Shown here piece after piece: positions 23,619-32,363 of a DNA stretch of 64,000 nt (positions are counted from its first letter, which is position 1; each line of letters begins with the position of its first letter). The notes under the pieces are model-generated. The model had not been told where the DNA came from and made no database searches. It saw nothing but the letters and a program-made list of their open reading frames with translations. Source of the DNA: Micromonospora yasonensis. Its GTDB lineage: Bacteria > Actinomycetota > Actinomycetes > Mycobacteriales > Micromonosporaceae. The stretch is from assembly GCF_026013475.1 (NCBI RefSeq), contig NZ_JAPDPH010000004.1, forward strand, positions 1-64,000, written 5' to 3'. The position numbers and the translations under genes are program-made.

Positions 23619-24683
23619 ATGTATGGCAACGACTTCGCCCCGCCCGAGGACGGTCCGGGCGGCGGCCTGCTCGGCGAGGTGGAGGCGGCGGAGGCGGCCC
23701 TGCGGGAGGCTGCGGCGCGGGCCCGGCGTGGCGGTCCGGACCCGGACGAGGACCTCGAGGCGTACTTCGCGGACGTGATCGACGCCGACCAGAAGATCGA
23801 ACCGCGCGACTGGATGCCGGAGGCGTACCGGAAGGGCCTGATCCGGCAGATCGCCCAGCACGCGCATTCCGAGATCATCGGCATGCAGCCGGAGGGGAAC
23901 TGGATCAGTCGGGCCCCCTCGCTCAAGCGCAAGGCGATCCTGCTGGCCAAGGTGCAGGACGAGGCCGGTCACGGCCTCTACCTCTACGCCGCCGCGGAGA
24001 CCCTGGGCGTCAGCCGGGACGAGCTGGTGGAACTGCTGCTCGACGGCCGCCAGAAGTACAGCTCGATCTTCAACTACCCGACGCTGACCTGGGCCGACGT
24101 GGGTGCGATCGGCTGGCTGGTGGACGGGGCCGCGATCGTCAACCAGGTCCCGCTCTGCCGCTGCTCCTACGGCCCGTACGCCCGGGCGATGATCCGGGTC
24201 TGCAAGGAGGAGTCGTTCCACCAGCGGCAGGGGTACGAGATCCTGCACACCCTGGCGCACGGCACCCCGGAGCAGAAGGCGATGGCGCAGGATGCCGTCA
24301 ACCGCTGGTGGTACCCGTCACTGGCGATGTTCGGCCCGCCGGACGGAGACTCGACGCACAGCTCCCAGTCGATGGCCTGGAAGATCAAGCGCTTCTCCAA
24401 CGACGAGCTGCGGCAGCGTTTCGTGGACATGTGCGTGCAGCAGGCCGAGATCCTCGGCCTGACCATCCCCGACCCCGACCTGCGCTGGAACGACGACCGC
24501 CAGTCGTACGACTACACCCAGCCCGACTACGACGAGCTGATGCGGGTGATCAAGGGCGACGGGCCGTGCAACCGGGAGCGGATGGCGCACCGGCGCCGCG
24601 CCCACTCCGACGGCGCCTGGGTACGGGAGGCCGCCGCGGCGTACGCGGCGAAGCAGAGCAACAAGGAGAAGGTGGCCGCGTGA
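23619..24683 (+). CDS. paaA: 1,2-phenylacetyl-CoA epoxidase subunit PaaA
   Basis: 354-residue catalytic alpha subunit of the diiron epoxidase that converts phenylacetyl-CoA to its ring 1,2-epoxide in aerobic phenylacetate breakdown. Ferritin-like diiron ligands are visible in the two characteristic motifs: [10 protein letters not shown] (ExxH) and [14 protein letters not shown] (ExxH). Other signatures: [16 protein letters not shown] and [20 protein letters not shown] 23619 has no Shine-Dalgarno; the sequence just upstream (TGTAACACTGGCCTC) suggests a leaderless or near-leaderless message. It overlaps paaB by 4 nt and heads paaABCDE. Ligase and ring-opening genes are not in the window. Confidence 0.96.
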   Translation: MYGNDFAPPEDGPGGGLLGEVEAAEAALREAAARARRGGPDPDEDLEAYFADVIDADQKIEPRDWMPEAYRKGLIRQIAQHAHSEIIGMQPEGNWISRAPSLKRKAILLAKVQDEAGHGLYLYAAAETLGVSRDELVELLLDGRQKYSSIFNYPTLTWADVGAIGWLVDGAAIVNQVPLCRCSYGPYARAMIRVCKEESFHQRQGYEILHTLAHGTPEQKAMAQDAVNRWWYPSLAMFGPPDGDSTHSSQSMAWKIKRFSNDELRQRFVDMCVQQAEILGLTIPDPDLRWNDDRQSYDYTQPDYDELMRVIKGDGPCNRERMAHRRRAHSDGAWVREAAAAYAAKQSNKEKVAA

Positions 24684-24967
24684 GCAAGGAATCCTCGCCG
24701 CTCTGGGAGGTCTTCGTCCGGGCGCGGCGCGGGCTGTCGCACACCCACGTCGGCAGCCTGCACGCCCCCGACGCCGAACTGGCCCTGCGCAACGCCCGTG
24801 ACCTCTACACCCGCCGCCAGGAGGGCGTCTCCATCTGGGTGGTGCCGGCCAGCGCGATCACCGCGTCCAGCCCGGACGAGAAGGACGCCTTCTTCGACCC
24901 GGCCGCCGACAAGGTCTACCGCCACCCCACCTTCTACGAGGTGCCGGACGGGGTGGCGCACCTGTGA
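24680..24967 (+). CDS. paaB: 1,2-phenylacetyl-CoA epoxidase subunit PaaB
   Basis: 95-residue small subunit of the epoxidase; bridges PaaAC units in the complex. Conserved [20 protein letters not shown], then [19 protein letters not shown] and [10 protein letters not shown], length normal. GTG start overlaps the paaA stop (GTGA), giving translational coupling for stoichiometric subunits. Confidence 0.95.
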   Translation: MSKESSPLWEVFVRARRGLSHTHVGSLHAPDAELALRNARDLYTRRQEGVSIWVVPASAITASSPDEKDAFFDPAADKVYRHPTFYEVPDGVAHL

Positions 24968-25689
24968 CCGGTCCGTACGACTTCACCCTCGGTCTCGGCG
25001 ACGACGCGCTGATCGCGGCGCAGCGGCTCGGCGAGTGGACCTCCCGCGCCCCGGAGATGGAGGAGGACATCGCGCTGGCCAACATCGCCCTCGACCAGCT
25101 CGGCGCGGCCCGCCTGCTGCTCACGTACGCGGGCGAACTGGAGGGCGCCGGCCGGGACGAGGACGCGCTGGCGTACCTCCGCGACGACCGGGAGTTCCGC
25201 AACTGCCTCCTGGTCGAGCTGCCCAACGGGGACTTCGCGGTCACCATGGCGAAGCTGTTCTTCCTGGCCGCGTACCAGCTGCCGCTCTACACCGCGCTGG
25301 CCGGATGCGCCGACGAGCGGCTCGCCGCGATCGGCGCCAAGGCGCGCAAGGAGTCCGCGTACCACCTGGACCACGCGTCGCTGTGGGTGAAGCGGCTCGG
25401 CGACGGCACCGAGGAGTCGCATCGGCGGATGCAGGCGGCGGTGGACCAGATCTGGCCGTACACCCACGAGCTGTTCACGGCGGACCCGGCGGCGCCGGTC
25501 GACCCGGCCACCCTGCGGGCCGACTTCGACGCCACCGTCTCCGCCGTGCTGGCCGAGGGGACCCTGACCCGCCCGGAGACCGGCTGGACCCCGGGCGGCG
25601 GCCGCGCCGGCGTGCACACCGAGCACCTCTCGTACCTGCTGGCCGAGATGCAGGTGCTGCACCGTGCCCATCCGGGGGCGCGCTGGTGA
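24964..25689 (+). CDS. paaC: 1,2-phenylacetyl-CoA epoxidase subunit PaaC
   Basis: 241-residue structural, ferritin-like partner of PaaA. Conserved blocks: LGDDALIAAQRLGEW, EEDIALANIALDQLGAARLL, AYQLPLYTAL and KARKESAYHLDHASLWV. Starts at GTG 24964, overlapping the paaB stop by 4 nt. Unlike the other junctions in this operon there is no overlap with paaD: a 55-nt gap holding a short repeat element lies between. Confidence 0.95.
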   Translation: MTGPYDFTLGLGDDALIAAQRLGEWTSRAPEMEEDIALANIALDQLGAARLLLTYAGELEGAGRDEDALAYLRDDREFRNCLLVELPNGDFAVTMAKLFFLAAYQLPLYTALAGCADERLAAIGAKARKESAYHLDHASLWVKRLGDGTEESHRRMQAAVDQIWPYTHELFTADPAAPVDPATLRADFDATVSAVLAEGTLTRPETGWTPGGGRAGVHTEHLSYLLAEMQVLHRAHPGARW

Positions 25690-25735
25690 GCGCGAGGAGT
25701 GCAGCGAAGCGGAGCCCCGCAGTCGCGAACGGAAG
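25686..25735 (+). repeat. short interspersed element GTGAGCGCGAGGAGTG...GCAGTCGCGAAC
   Basis: GTGAGCGCGAGGAGTG opens and GCCCCGCAGTCGCGAAC closes the element; the first TGA is the paaC stop. Its final GGAAGG is the ribosome site of the paaD GTG at 25745. A second copy is at 60649-60702 (minus strand) upstream of eccE, with the same ends and a different central stem. Confidence 0.8.
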
Positions 25736-25744
25736 GTGGCACTG

Positions 25745-26221
25745 GTGACCACGCCGAGGGAGGTCGTGGCGGCGGTGGTGGACCCGGAGATCCGGGTCAT
25801 CACCATCGACGAGCTGGGCATCCTGCGGTCGGTCGACGAGGATCCGGCCACCGGACGGGTCGTCGTCACCATCACCCCCACCTACACCGGCTGCCCGGCG
25901 ATGGACGTGATCCGGGCGGACATCCGTCGCGCGCTCGCCGCCGCCGGCCACCCCGACGCGGAGGTCCGCACGGTCCACGCCCCGGCGTGGAGCACCGATT
26001 GGATCTCGGAGGGCGGCCGGGCCAAGCTGGCCGCCGCGGGCATCGCCCCGCCCGCGCCCGCCGCCCGCGGCAATGTGGTGCCGCTGACCCTGGCCGTCCG
26101 CTGTCCCCGCTGCGGCTCGTCGGAGACCGAGCAGGTCAGCCGCTTCGGCTCCACCGCGTGCAAGGCCCTCTGGCGCTGCCGCGCCTGCTCCGAACCCTTC
26201 GACCACCTGAAGGCGCTGTGA
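25745..26221 (+). CDS. paaD: PaaD, Fe-S/metal-maturation protein of the epoxidase operon
   Basis: 158 residues. The N-terminal half is a MIP18/DUF59-type domain (VVAAVVDPEIRVITIDELGI, VTITPTYTGCPAMDVI), and the C-terminus is a zinc-ribbon-like module CPRCGSS...CRAC. PaaD is needed for epoxidase activity, probably for Fe-S loading of PaaE or diiron assembly. I chose GTG 25745: GGAAGG ends about 9 nt before it, within the repeat element. An earlier in-frame start would translate the repeat. It overlaps paaE by 4 nt. Confidence 0.92.
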   Translation: MTTPREVVAAVVDPEIRVITIDELGILRSVDEDPATGRVVVTITPTYTGCPAMDVIRADIRRALAAAGHPDAEVRTVHAPAWSTDWISEGGRAKLAAAGIAPPAPAARGNVVPLTLAVRCPRCGSSETEQVSRFGSTACKALWRCRACSEPFDHLKAL

Positions 26222-27354
26222 CTGTCACGATCACCCGGCCGGTCCGTCGCCGGCCGGCCTTCCACCCGCTTCCCGTCTCCGCCGTCGACCGGCTCACCGA
26301 CGACGCGGTGGCGATCACCTTCGCCGTACCCGAGGAGCTGCGGGCGGCCTTCGCGTTCTCCGCCGGCCAGCACCTCACCGTGCGGCGTCCCGCCGGAGGC
26401 GGGCCCACCGCCCCCGCCGGTGCGGACGGCGAGGACGTGCGGCGGTCGTACTCGATCTGCTCGACGCCGGACGAACTGGCCCGGCACGGCCGGCTGCGGA
26501 TCGGGGTGCGGGAGATCCCCGGCGGGGCCTTCTCCGCGTTCGCCTGTGGCGCGCTGCGCGGGGGCGACCTCGTCGAGGTGCTGCCCCCGCTCGGGCACTT
26601 CACCACGGCGTTCGCGCCGGACCGGGTCCGCCACTACGGCGCGGTGGTCGCCGGTTCCGGCATCACCCCGGTGCTGTCGCTGGTCGCCACCGCGCTGGCC
26701 GTCGAGCCGGCCAGCACCTTCACCCTGGTGTACGGCAACCGGACGGCGAACTCGGTGATGTTCGCCGAGGAGCTGGCTGACCTGAAGGACCGTTACCCGA
26801 CCCGGCTGCACCTGGTGCACGTGCTCTCCCGGGAGCAGGGCGAGTCGCCGCTGCTCTCCGGACGGATCGACGCCGAGCGGCTGACCCGGCTGCTGGACAC
26901 CGTCGTCCCCGGCGGCGCCATCGAGGAGTGGTTCCTCTGCGGCCCGTACGGGATGGTGGTGGACGCGAAGGCCGTGCTCGTCGACCGGGGCCTGCCCGAG
27001 TCGGCGGTGCACACCGAGCTGTTCCACGTCGACGCGCCGCCGGAGCCGGTCCGCCGCCCGGCCGCCGGGCCCGGCGCCGGCGCCGAGGTGACCATCGTGC
27101 TGGACGGTCGGTCGTCGACCTTCACCATGGGCCGCGACGAGCGGGTGCTGGACGCGGCGCTGAAGGTCCGCGGCGAGCTGCCGTACGCCTGCAAGGGCGG
27201 GGTCTGCTCGACCTGCAAGGCCAAGGTGGTCTCCGGCGAGGTGACCATGGCGCGCAACTACGCCCTGGAGCCGGACGAGGTCGCCGCCGGGTACGTGCTG
27301 ACCTGCCAGTCCAGCCCGGTCACCGACAAGCTCACCGTCGACTACGACGCGTGA
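26218..27354 (+). CDS. paaE: 1,2-phenylacetyl-CoA epoxidase reductase PaaE
   Basis: 378-residue NADPH:ferredoxin-type reductase feeding electrons to the PaaAC diiron centre. Domains in order: FAD-binding barrel (about 15-120; GQHLTVRRP, RRSYSICSTPDE), NAD(P)-binding domain (about 125-260; AVVAGSGITPVLSLVATAL, EWFLCGPYGMV) and a C-terminal plant-type 2Fe-2S ferredoxin with CKGGVCSTCKAKV plus a later Cys in LTCQSS. GTG 26218 overlaps the paaD stop. It is the last gene of paaABCDE; its 3' end is overlapped by 13 nt by the tail of the convergent Fic frame. Confidence 0.95.
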   Translation: MTVTITRPVRRRPAFHPLPVSAVDRLTDDAVAITFAVPEELRAAFAFSAGQHLTVRRPAGGGPTAPAGADGEDVRRSYSICSTPDELARHGRLRIGVREIPGGAFSAFACGALRGGDLVEVLPPLGHFTTAFAPDRVRHYGAVVAGSGITPVLSLVATALAVEPASTFTLVYGNRTANSVMFAEELADLKDRYPTRLHLVHVLSREQGESPLLSGRIDAERLTRLLDTVVPGGAIEEWFLCGPYGMVVDAKAVLVDRGLPESAVHTELFHVDAPPEPVRRPAAGPGAGAEVTIVLDGRSSTFTMGRDERVLDAALKVRGELPYACKGGVCSTCKAKVVSGEVTMARNYALEPDEVAAGYVLTCQSSPVTDKLTVDYDA

Positions 27355-28295
27355 CGGTTAGGCGGTTCCGGCCGTAGGCTCCCGGTATGGAACTGGAGGG
27401 GGCGGGTGCTGTCAGTCCGTCGGGCGTGCTGGCTCGGCTGGTAGCCGAGGGGCGGGCGGTCGCACCGGAATCCGGCGAGCCGCTGCCCATGCCTCAGGCG
27501 CTGATGGTGAGCACTGAGGCAGAACCGGATCCACGGCCCGGTGTCGTTCTCCGGCTGCCACGTCGGCCCGCCGACGTCAGCGAGTACGTCGTAGTAGGCG
27601 TAGGTGTTGCGGCCGACCCCCAGCCATTCCTCGATAGAGGAGAACTCGGGGGCGAGGACGCCGTCGCGGGCAAGCACCAGCGTGTGCAGGCACCGCGACA
27701 TGCGCCCGTTGCCGTCACGCCAAGGATGGATCTTCACCAGGTTCAGATGTGCCATTGACGCGCGAACCAGGAGAGGGCTCACGGGCTCGCCTTCGGCCAG
27801 CCAGTCGACGAGTTCCTGAATCAGAACTGGGACGTCGTCCGCGTCTGGGCCGGTGCAGACGCGACGACCAGTGTGCGCCTCGTCGACGTAGATGTCACCG
27901 GGCCGGTATCTCCCCGGCCACTTGGACAGATCGTGGCGCATCATCATGAAGTGCAGAGCGTTGAGGAGCATGTGATGCCAGGAAAACTCCCGTGAGTGGC
28001 CGAGTTGCTGCACGTAGGTGACGGCGTCGCGGTATCCGGTGATCACCTCCCACGTGCCCGGGTTGGTTTCCATCGGCTCTTCCCCGGCGACGGCGGCGAC
28101 GGCATCGTCCAGCCCGACCTGGTAACCCTCGATCGAGTTGGATCCCTGAATCGCGTGGGCGATCAAGGTTCTCCGAAGTTGCCCAGTCCAGCGCCGTGGC
28201 TCGGCGACCTGGTAGCGAAGAGCATCCCGCATCATCTCCAGCTCGCTGAGCACGCGCTTGTCGTCAGCGGTGAGGGCGGGTGTCGAGTAGAGCAT
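27342..28295 (-). CDS. Fic-domain AMP-transferase-like protein with disrupted C-terminus
   Basis: 317-codon frame. The Fic core is intact: HPWRDGNGRMSR at His190-Arg201 matches HxFxxGNGRxxR with Trp in place of Phe. The N-terminal SxxxEG motif (Ser52-Gly57, SNSIEG) is the inhibitory-helix signature of class II Fic enzymes. After RFCLSAHH (about 264) similarity ends: class II relatives continue into a winged-helix domain, but here a 53-residue Arg/Pro-rich tail runs on and stops inside paaE. I read this as a frameshifted or truncated gene whose core could still fold. ATG 28295 is near an AT-rich promoter region, unusually low in GC for this window, consistent with transfer. AMPylation target unknown. 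Confidence 0.75.
   Translation of the reverse strand: MLYSTPALTADDKRVLSELEMMRDALRYQVAEPRRWTGQLRRTLIAHAIQGSNSIEGYQVGLDDAVAAVAGEEPMETNPGTWEVITGYRDAVTYVQQLGHSREFSWHHMLLNALHFMMMRHDLSKWPGRYRPGDIYVDEAHTGRRVCTGPDADDVPVLIQELVDWLAEGEPVSPLLVRASMAHLNLVKIHPWRDGNGRMSRCLHTLVLARDGVLAPEFSSIEEWLGVGRNTYAYYDVLADVGGPTWQPENDTGPWIRFCLSAHHQRLRHGQRLAGFRCDRPPLGYQPSQHARRTDSTRPLQFHTGSLRPEPPNRHAS
27375..27380 (+). promoter_or_regulatory. -10-like box before a short plus-strand ORF
   Basis: TAGGCT ends 6 nt before ATG 27387, the same spacing as at mqnA and mqnC. It may mark the 5' end of a gene interrupted by the Fic insertion. Confidence 0.3.
27387..27758 (+). other. questionable plus-strand ORF antisense to the Fic tail
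   Basis: 123-codon frame whose first 40 residues (MELEGAGAVSPSGVLARLVA ...PLPMPQALMV) look protein-like and follow a leaderless-type -10. The rest is plainly the antisense of the Fic gene. I think a former gene's 5' end may survive here, joined by recombination to Fic DNA. No family assigned. Confidence 0.3.
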
Positions 28296-28419
28296 GCAGT
28301 CATCATTGAATGATTCCTAGCTTATGCCGAAATCATTCAGGCAATTCCTCGTCGTGTTGCCGCCTCCGGTAATGGGTCACAAGGGCGGACGTGGTCGACG
28401 AAGCTCCCGACGGGCGACG

Positions 28420-28425
28420 TAGGCT
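28420..28425 (+). promoter_or_regulatory. -10 box of a probable leaderless mqnC transcript
   Basis: TAGGCT, 7 nt before GTG 28433. No ribosome site is present; the intervening bases are CGGGGGC. Confidence 0.5.
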
Positions 28426-28432
28426 CGGGGGC

Positions 28433-29623
28433 GTGACGGTGAGCCGGGAGATCGACGACATCCTGCAGCGCGGCGCGGACGGCGGGCGGATCACGCCCGA
28501 GGAGGCCCTGCTGCTCTACACCGAAGCGCCCTTCCACGCGCTGGGCGAGGCGGCCGACGCGGTACGCCGGCGGCGCTACCCGGACAACATCGTCACCTAC
28601 CTGATCGATCGCAACATCAACTACACGAACGTCTGCGTGACGGCGTGCAAGTTCTGCGCCTTCTACCGCGCGCCCAAGCACAAGGAGGGGTGGACCCACC
28701 CCACCGAGGAGATCCTGCGCCGCTGCGGCGAGGCGGTCGAGCTGGGCGCCACCCAGGTCATGCTCCAGGGTGGCCACCACCCGGACTACGGCGTGGAGTA
28801 CTACGAGGAACTCTTCTCCGCGGTCAAGAACGCGTACCCGCAGCTGGCCATCCACTCGATCGGCCCGAGCGAGATCCTGCACATGGCCAAGGTCTCCGGC
28901 GTGAGCCTGGACGAGGCCATCGCCCGGATCAAGGCCGCCGGGCTGGACTCGATCGCCGGCGCCGGCGCCGAGATGCTGCCGGACCGGCCGCGCCGGGCGA
29001 TCGCCCCGCTGAAGGAGTCCGGGGCGCGCTGGCTGGAGGTCATGGAGCTGGCACACCGGCAGGGCCTCGAGTCGACCGCGACGATGATGATGGGCACCGG
29101 CGAGACCAACGCCGAGCGGATCGAGCACCTGCGGATGATCCGCGACGTGCAGGACCGGACCGGCGGCTTCCGGGCCTTCATCCCGTGGACGTACCAGCCG
29201 GAGAACAACCACCTCAAGGGCCGTACCCAGGCCACCACGATGGAGTACCTGCGGCTGATCGCCGTGGCCCGGCTCTTCTTCGAGACGGTGCCGCACCTGC
29301 AGGCCTCGTGGCTGACCACCGGCAAGGACGTCGGCCAGCTCGCCCTGCACATGGGCGTGGACGACCTGGGCTCGATCATGCTGGAGGAGAACGTGATCTC
29401 CTCGGCCGGCGCCCGGCACCGTTCGAACCTGCACGAGCTGATCGGCATGATCCGTACCGCCGACCGGATCCCCGCGCAGCGGGACACCCTCTACAACCGG
29501 CTCGCGGTGCACCGGACGCCGGCCGACGACCCGAGCGACGACCGGGTGGTCTCGCACTTCTCCTCGATCGCCCTGCCGGGCGGCGGGGCCGGGAAGTCGC
29601 TGCCCCTCGTCGAGGTCAACTGA
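28433..29623 (+). CDS. mqnC: cyclic dehypoxanthine futalosine synthase MqnC (radical SAM)
   Basis: 396-residue radical SAM enzyme that cyclises dehypoxanthine futalosine, the third committed step of the futalosine menaquinone pathway. CX3CX2C cluster motif at Cys68, Cys72 and Cys75 (CVTACKFC). The diagnostic blocks TQVMLQGGHHPDYGVEYYEE, GLDSIAGAGAEM and FIPWTYQPENNHLKG separate it from MqnE. The GTG start sits 7 nt after a TAGGCT -10 box, so the mRNA may be leaderless; a second GTG six bases on is an alternative. Monocistronic. Confidence 0.95.
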   Translation: MTVSREIDDILQRGADGGRITPEEALLLYTEAPFHALGEAADAVRRRRYPDNIVTYLIDRNINYTNVCVTACKFCAFYRAPKHKEGWTHPTEEILRRCGEAVELGATQVMLQGGHHPDYGVEYYEELFSAVKNAYPQLAIHSIGPSEILHMAKVSGVSLDEAIARIKAAGLDSIAGAGAEMLPDRPRRAIAPLKESGARWLEVMELAHRQGLESTATMMMGTGETNAERIEHLRMIRDVQDRTGGFRAFIPWTYQPENNHLKGRTQATTMEYLRLIAVARLFFETVPHLQASWLTTGKDVGQLALHMGVDDLGSIMLEENVISSAGARHRSNLHELIGMIRTADRIPAQRDTLYNRLAVHRTPADDPSDDRVVSHFSSIALPGGGAGKSLPLVEVN

Positions 29624-29921
29624 GCGGGTCCCGTCCACCGGCCGCGCCCGTCCGGGCACGGTCGGTGACCGCCGCTGAGCTGCGGAGCGATCGGCCGAAC
29701 GGCCAATGGTTGTCTGTCGATGGGCCTTTTCCGCCGCCTGTTCTCCGGATCTCCGTCTGGGACCATCGCTGTCAAGAGCCATCAATTCGGGCAATCCTTA
29801 AGTGACGCTTAGCCGGGCAGGTGGCGAGGCCCCGGCGCGTGGGGTGGCGAGGGTGATCGATGGCAGCTAACGTGCCCGCTTGTCCCCGTTCCTTCATCGA
29901 TCCCGCGGGGGGATTTTCTTC
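29624..29921. other. 298-bp intergenic region
   Basis: No coding frame of note. TAACGT at 29868-29873 could be the -10 of the surface-protein gene, giving a leader of about 40 nt. No clear terminator for mqnC is visible. Confidence 0.4.
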
Positions 29922-31133
29922 ATGATCTTCCGTAATCGGCCGCTGGTGCGGCTCGGCGCCGCCACGCTGCTCGCCTCCGGGGCGATCACCGCCTTCGGTG
30001 CGCCCGCCCACGCCGCCGGCACCGAGACCGACCTCGAGCTCAAGGTCGCGGGCACCCGCGTCGCGGCCAACGCCGAGGGCAAGGTGGCCTTCGTCAAGGT
30101 CACCAACCTCGGCCAGAACGCCCCGAGCGAGCTGGCCGTCCGGGTCGACGTGTCCAAGGTGGACTTCGACAAGGTCGTCGCCGTGCCGTTCAGCGGGGAA
30201 GACGTCTGTGAGCCCGACGACGACGAGAAGCCGTCGGTGTTCAACTGCAACGTCCTCACGGCGGACCTGCCCGGCCCGGGCGAGACGATCGATGTGCCGC
30301 TGTTCGTGTTCAAGTTGGCTGCCGAGGGCAGCTACCAGGCGCCGCTGTCGTTCAAGCTGATCTCGAAGGACGACACCAACGCGGAGAACGACACCGCGTC
30401 CGCGATGCTCGACCTCTCCGACGAGAGCGGCCCGGACCTCGCGGTCATCGCCGACGACGTCAAGCAGGCCGCCAAGGTCGTCGACGGCAACCCGGTCTAC
30501 TCGGGCGACCTGCACCCGGGCGGCCAGTCCGCGCTGACGTACGTCATCGCCAACCAGGGTGACCAGGCGACCGCCGGCCTGAAGATCACCGTGAAGCTGC
30601 CCAAGGGCGTGACCCCGGCCGAGACCGAGCAGGACTGCGAGTACTCCGCCGACAAGTCCACCTTCACCTGCACCTACGCGGACTTCGGCCTGATCCCGCT
30701 GGACCAGGACAAGGGCGACGACGACAACCTCTACTCGGCGTACGGCTTCTTCCACCTGTTCAACGTGGGGTCTGACGTGAAGCCGGGTGCGCTGACCGGC
30801 GGCCTGGTGTCGGTCGAGCCGGTCGGTGCCGTGCCGAGCGGCACCCGCGCGAAGCCCGTCACTCAGCTGCCGAAGAACGTCGAGGGCATGCAGGCCAAGG
30901 ATGTCGATGCCAGCGACAACAGCGATGGCTACGCTGTGATCGTCGCCGCCAAGGGTGGCGCCGGCGGTGGCGTGGGCGGCGGCGAGGGTGGCCTGCCGGT
31001 GACCGGTGCCAAGGCCGGCCTGATCGGCGGCATCGGCGCGGCCGTGCTGCTCGCGGGTGGCGCGATGTTCCTGGTCGCCCGTCGGCGCCGGGTGGTCCTG
31101 GTGACCCCGGGCGACGAGAAGCCGACCGCCTGA
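29922..31133 (+). CDS. LPxTG-anchored cell-surface protein
   Basis: 403-residue surface protein. Signal peptide about 1-32 ([20 protein letters not shown] ...APAHAAG). The body consists of beta-sandwich-like repeats: residues about 35-160 ([20 protein letters not shown]) and 165-330 ([36 protein letters not shown]), resembling CARDB/DUF11-type adhesive modules. A Gly-rich linker precedes the sorting signal: LPVTG at 358-362, a hydrophobic helix and RRRR. ATG 29922 follows GGGGGGA. No sortase gene is in the window. It has fewer rare features than its neighbours except Asp/Lys richness. Ligand unknown. A very strong terminator follows. Confidence 0.85.
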   Translation: MIFRNRPLVRLGAATLLASGAITAFGAPAHAAGTETDLELKVAGTRVAANAEGKVAFVKVTNLGQNAPSELAVRVDVSKVDFDKVVAVPFSGEDVCEPDDDEKPSVFNCNVLTADLPGPGETIDVPLFVFKLAAEGSYQAPLSFKLISKDDTNAENDTASAMLDLSDESGPDLAVIADDVKQAAKVVDGNPVYSGDLHPGGQSALTYVIANQGDQATAGLKITVKLPKGVTPAETEQDCEYSADKSTFTCTYADFGLIPLDQDKGDDDNLYSAYGFFHLFNVGSDVKPGALTGGLVSVEPVGAVPSGTRAKPVTQLPKNVEGMQAKDVDASDNSDGYAVIVAAKGGAGGGVGGGEGGLPVTGAKAGLIGGIGAAVLLAGGAMFLVARRRRVVLVTPGDEKPTA

Positions 31134-31179
31134 CGGTCGTCCTCCATCGGCCCGCGAGGGCCGTCCACATAACGCACGG

Positions 31180-31217
31180 CAGTGGGGGCGGGATGGTTCA
31201 CCATCCCGCCCCCACTG
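31180..31217 (+). terminator. long perfect hairpin terminator
   Basis: 17-bp perfect arms (CAGTGGGGGCGGGATGG and its complement) around TTCA, 46 bp after the surface-protein stop. No U-tract, as usual for actinobacterial hairpin terminators. Confidence 0.88.
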
Positions 31218-31297
31218 TCGTCGCACCATCCGGCCCTGGTCGGGCCGGGGTGGCACCCGTCGGGGGACGCCGGTGGCCCGGCTGGCAGAGTGGAGGG

Positions 31298-32008
31298 GTG
31301 AGCCGTACCCCGCAGGGCCAGCGCGCTGGCCTGGACAAGCAGCCGCACGAGGTCGCCGCGATGTTCGACGGCGTGGCGGCTCGCTATGACGTGACGAACA
31401 CGGTGATGACCGCCGGCCGGGACCGGGCCTGGCGCCGGGCCACCCGGGAGGCGCTCGGCCTGCGCCCGGGGGAGCGGGTGCTGGACGTGGGCGCCGGGAC
31501 TGGGGTCTCCACCGAGGAACTGAGCCGCTCCGGCGCGTACGCGGTCGGCGCCGACCTCTCCCTCGGCATGCTCCAGGCCGGCCGCCGGACCCGGCCGCAC
31601 GTGCCGCTGCTGGCCGGCGACGCGCTGCGGCTGCCCTTCCCGGACGGCACCTTCGACGCGGTGACCATCTCCTTCGCGTTGCGCAACGTGGTCGACACCG
31701 AGGCGGCGCTGCGCGAGTTCGCCCGGGTGACCCGGCCGGGCGGCCGGCTGGTGATCTGTGAGCTGAGTCATCCGGCCAACCCGCTGTTCCGCACCGCGTA
31801 CCTGTCGTACCTGATGCGATGGTTGCCGGCCGCGGCCCGGGTGGTGTCCAGCAACCCCGACGCGTACGTCTACCTGATCGAGTCGATTCGGGCCTGGCCG
31901 GACCAGGCCGTTCTGGCGGCGCGGATCCAGGAGGCCGGCTGGGGGCAGGTCGCCTGGCGGAACCTGACCGGCGGGCTGGCGGCGCTGCACCGGGCGGTCC
32001 GGGACTGA
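31298..32008 (+). CDS. menG: demethylmenaquinone methyltransferase (MenG/UbiE)
   Basis: 236-residue SAM-dependent C-methyltransferase that converts demethylmenaquinone to menaquinone, the last ring step of the pathway. UbiE signatures: [23 protein letters not shown]-binding [35 protein letters not shown] and [15 protein letters not shown] 31298 chosen: [19 protein letters not shown] follows, and GGAGG lies only 1-2 nt before it, too close to act normally, so a leaderless start is possible. Stands between mqnC and the quinone reductase gene. Confidence 0.93.
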   Translation: MSRTPQGQRAGLDKQPHEVAAMFDGVAARYDVTNTVMTAGRDRAWRRATREALGLRPGERVLDVGAGTGVSTEELSRSGAYAVGADLSLGMLQAGRRTRPHVPLLAGDALRLPFPDGTFDAVTISFALRNVVDTEAALREFARVTRPGGRLVICELSHPANPLFRTAYLSYLMRWLPAAARVVSSNPDAYVYLIESIRAWPDQAVLAARIQEAGWGQVAWRNLTGGLAALHRAVRD

Positions 32009-32070
32009 CCACCGGAACAGGGCAAACCACCCTCTTTCGTGAATATCCGTTTTTGGTCCACTTTGCCCCG

Positions 32071-32076
32071 TAAGCT
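32071..32076 (+). promoter_or_regulatory. -10 box of a probable leaderless transcript
   Basis: TAAGCT ends 6 nt before ATG 32083; no Shine-Dalgarno is present. Confidence 0.45.
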
Positions 32077-32082
32077 CGGCCT

Positions 32083-32301
32083 ATGACGGGACCAGAGCAG
32101 GCGGCTACGGACGACGACGCCGCGGAACTCATCGCGCAGCTGAAGGAGTTGGCCGGCGCAGATCCCGCCGACGTACGTCAGGTCGTGGCCGAGGTGCTGG
32201 CCGCGCTCGACCGGGCGGCCGGGGGCGCGCTTCGCGAGCACCTGCCCGAAACCATCCGGGCCGATGCCGGCCTGGGACCTGCGAAGGCCGCCCGCCCGTG
32301 A
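32083..32301 (+). CDS. small hypothetical acidic helical protein
   Basis: 72 residues, largely helical: AAELIAQLKELAGADPADVR, QVVAEVLAALDRAAGG, then a basic C-terminal stretch (AKAARP). Its 6-nt-spaced -10 and codon use support a real gene. No recognised family. It lies between menG and the quinone reductase, apparently transcribed on its own. Confidence 0.6.
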   Translation: MTGPEQAATDDDAAELIAQLKELAGADPADVRQVVAEVLAALDRAAGGALREHLPETIRADAGLGPAKAARP

Positions 32302-32363
32302 CGCCGAAATGGACTCCGACCGGCGCGTTTCCGGGAAGTTAGGTACCCCTCACCAGCTACACG

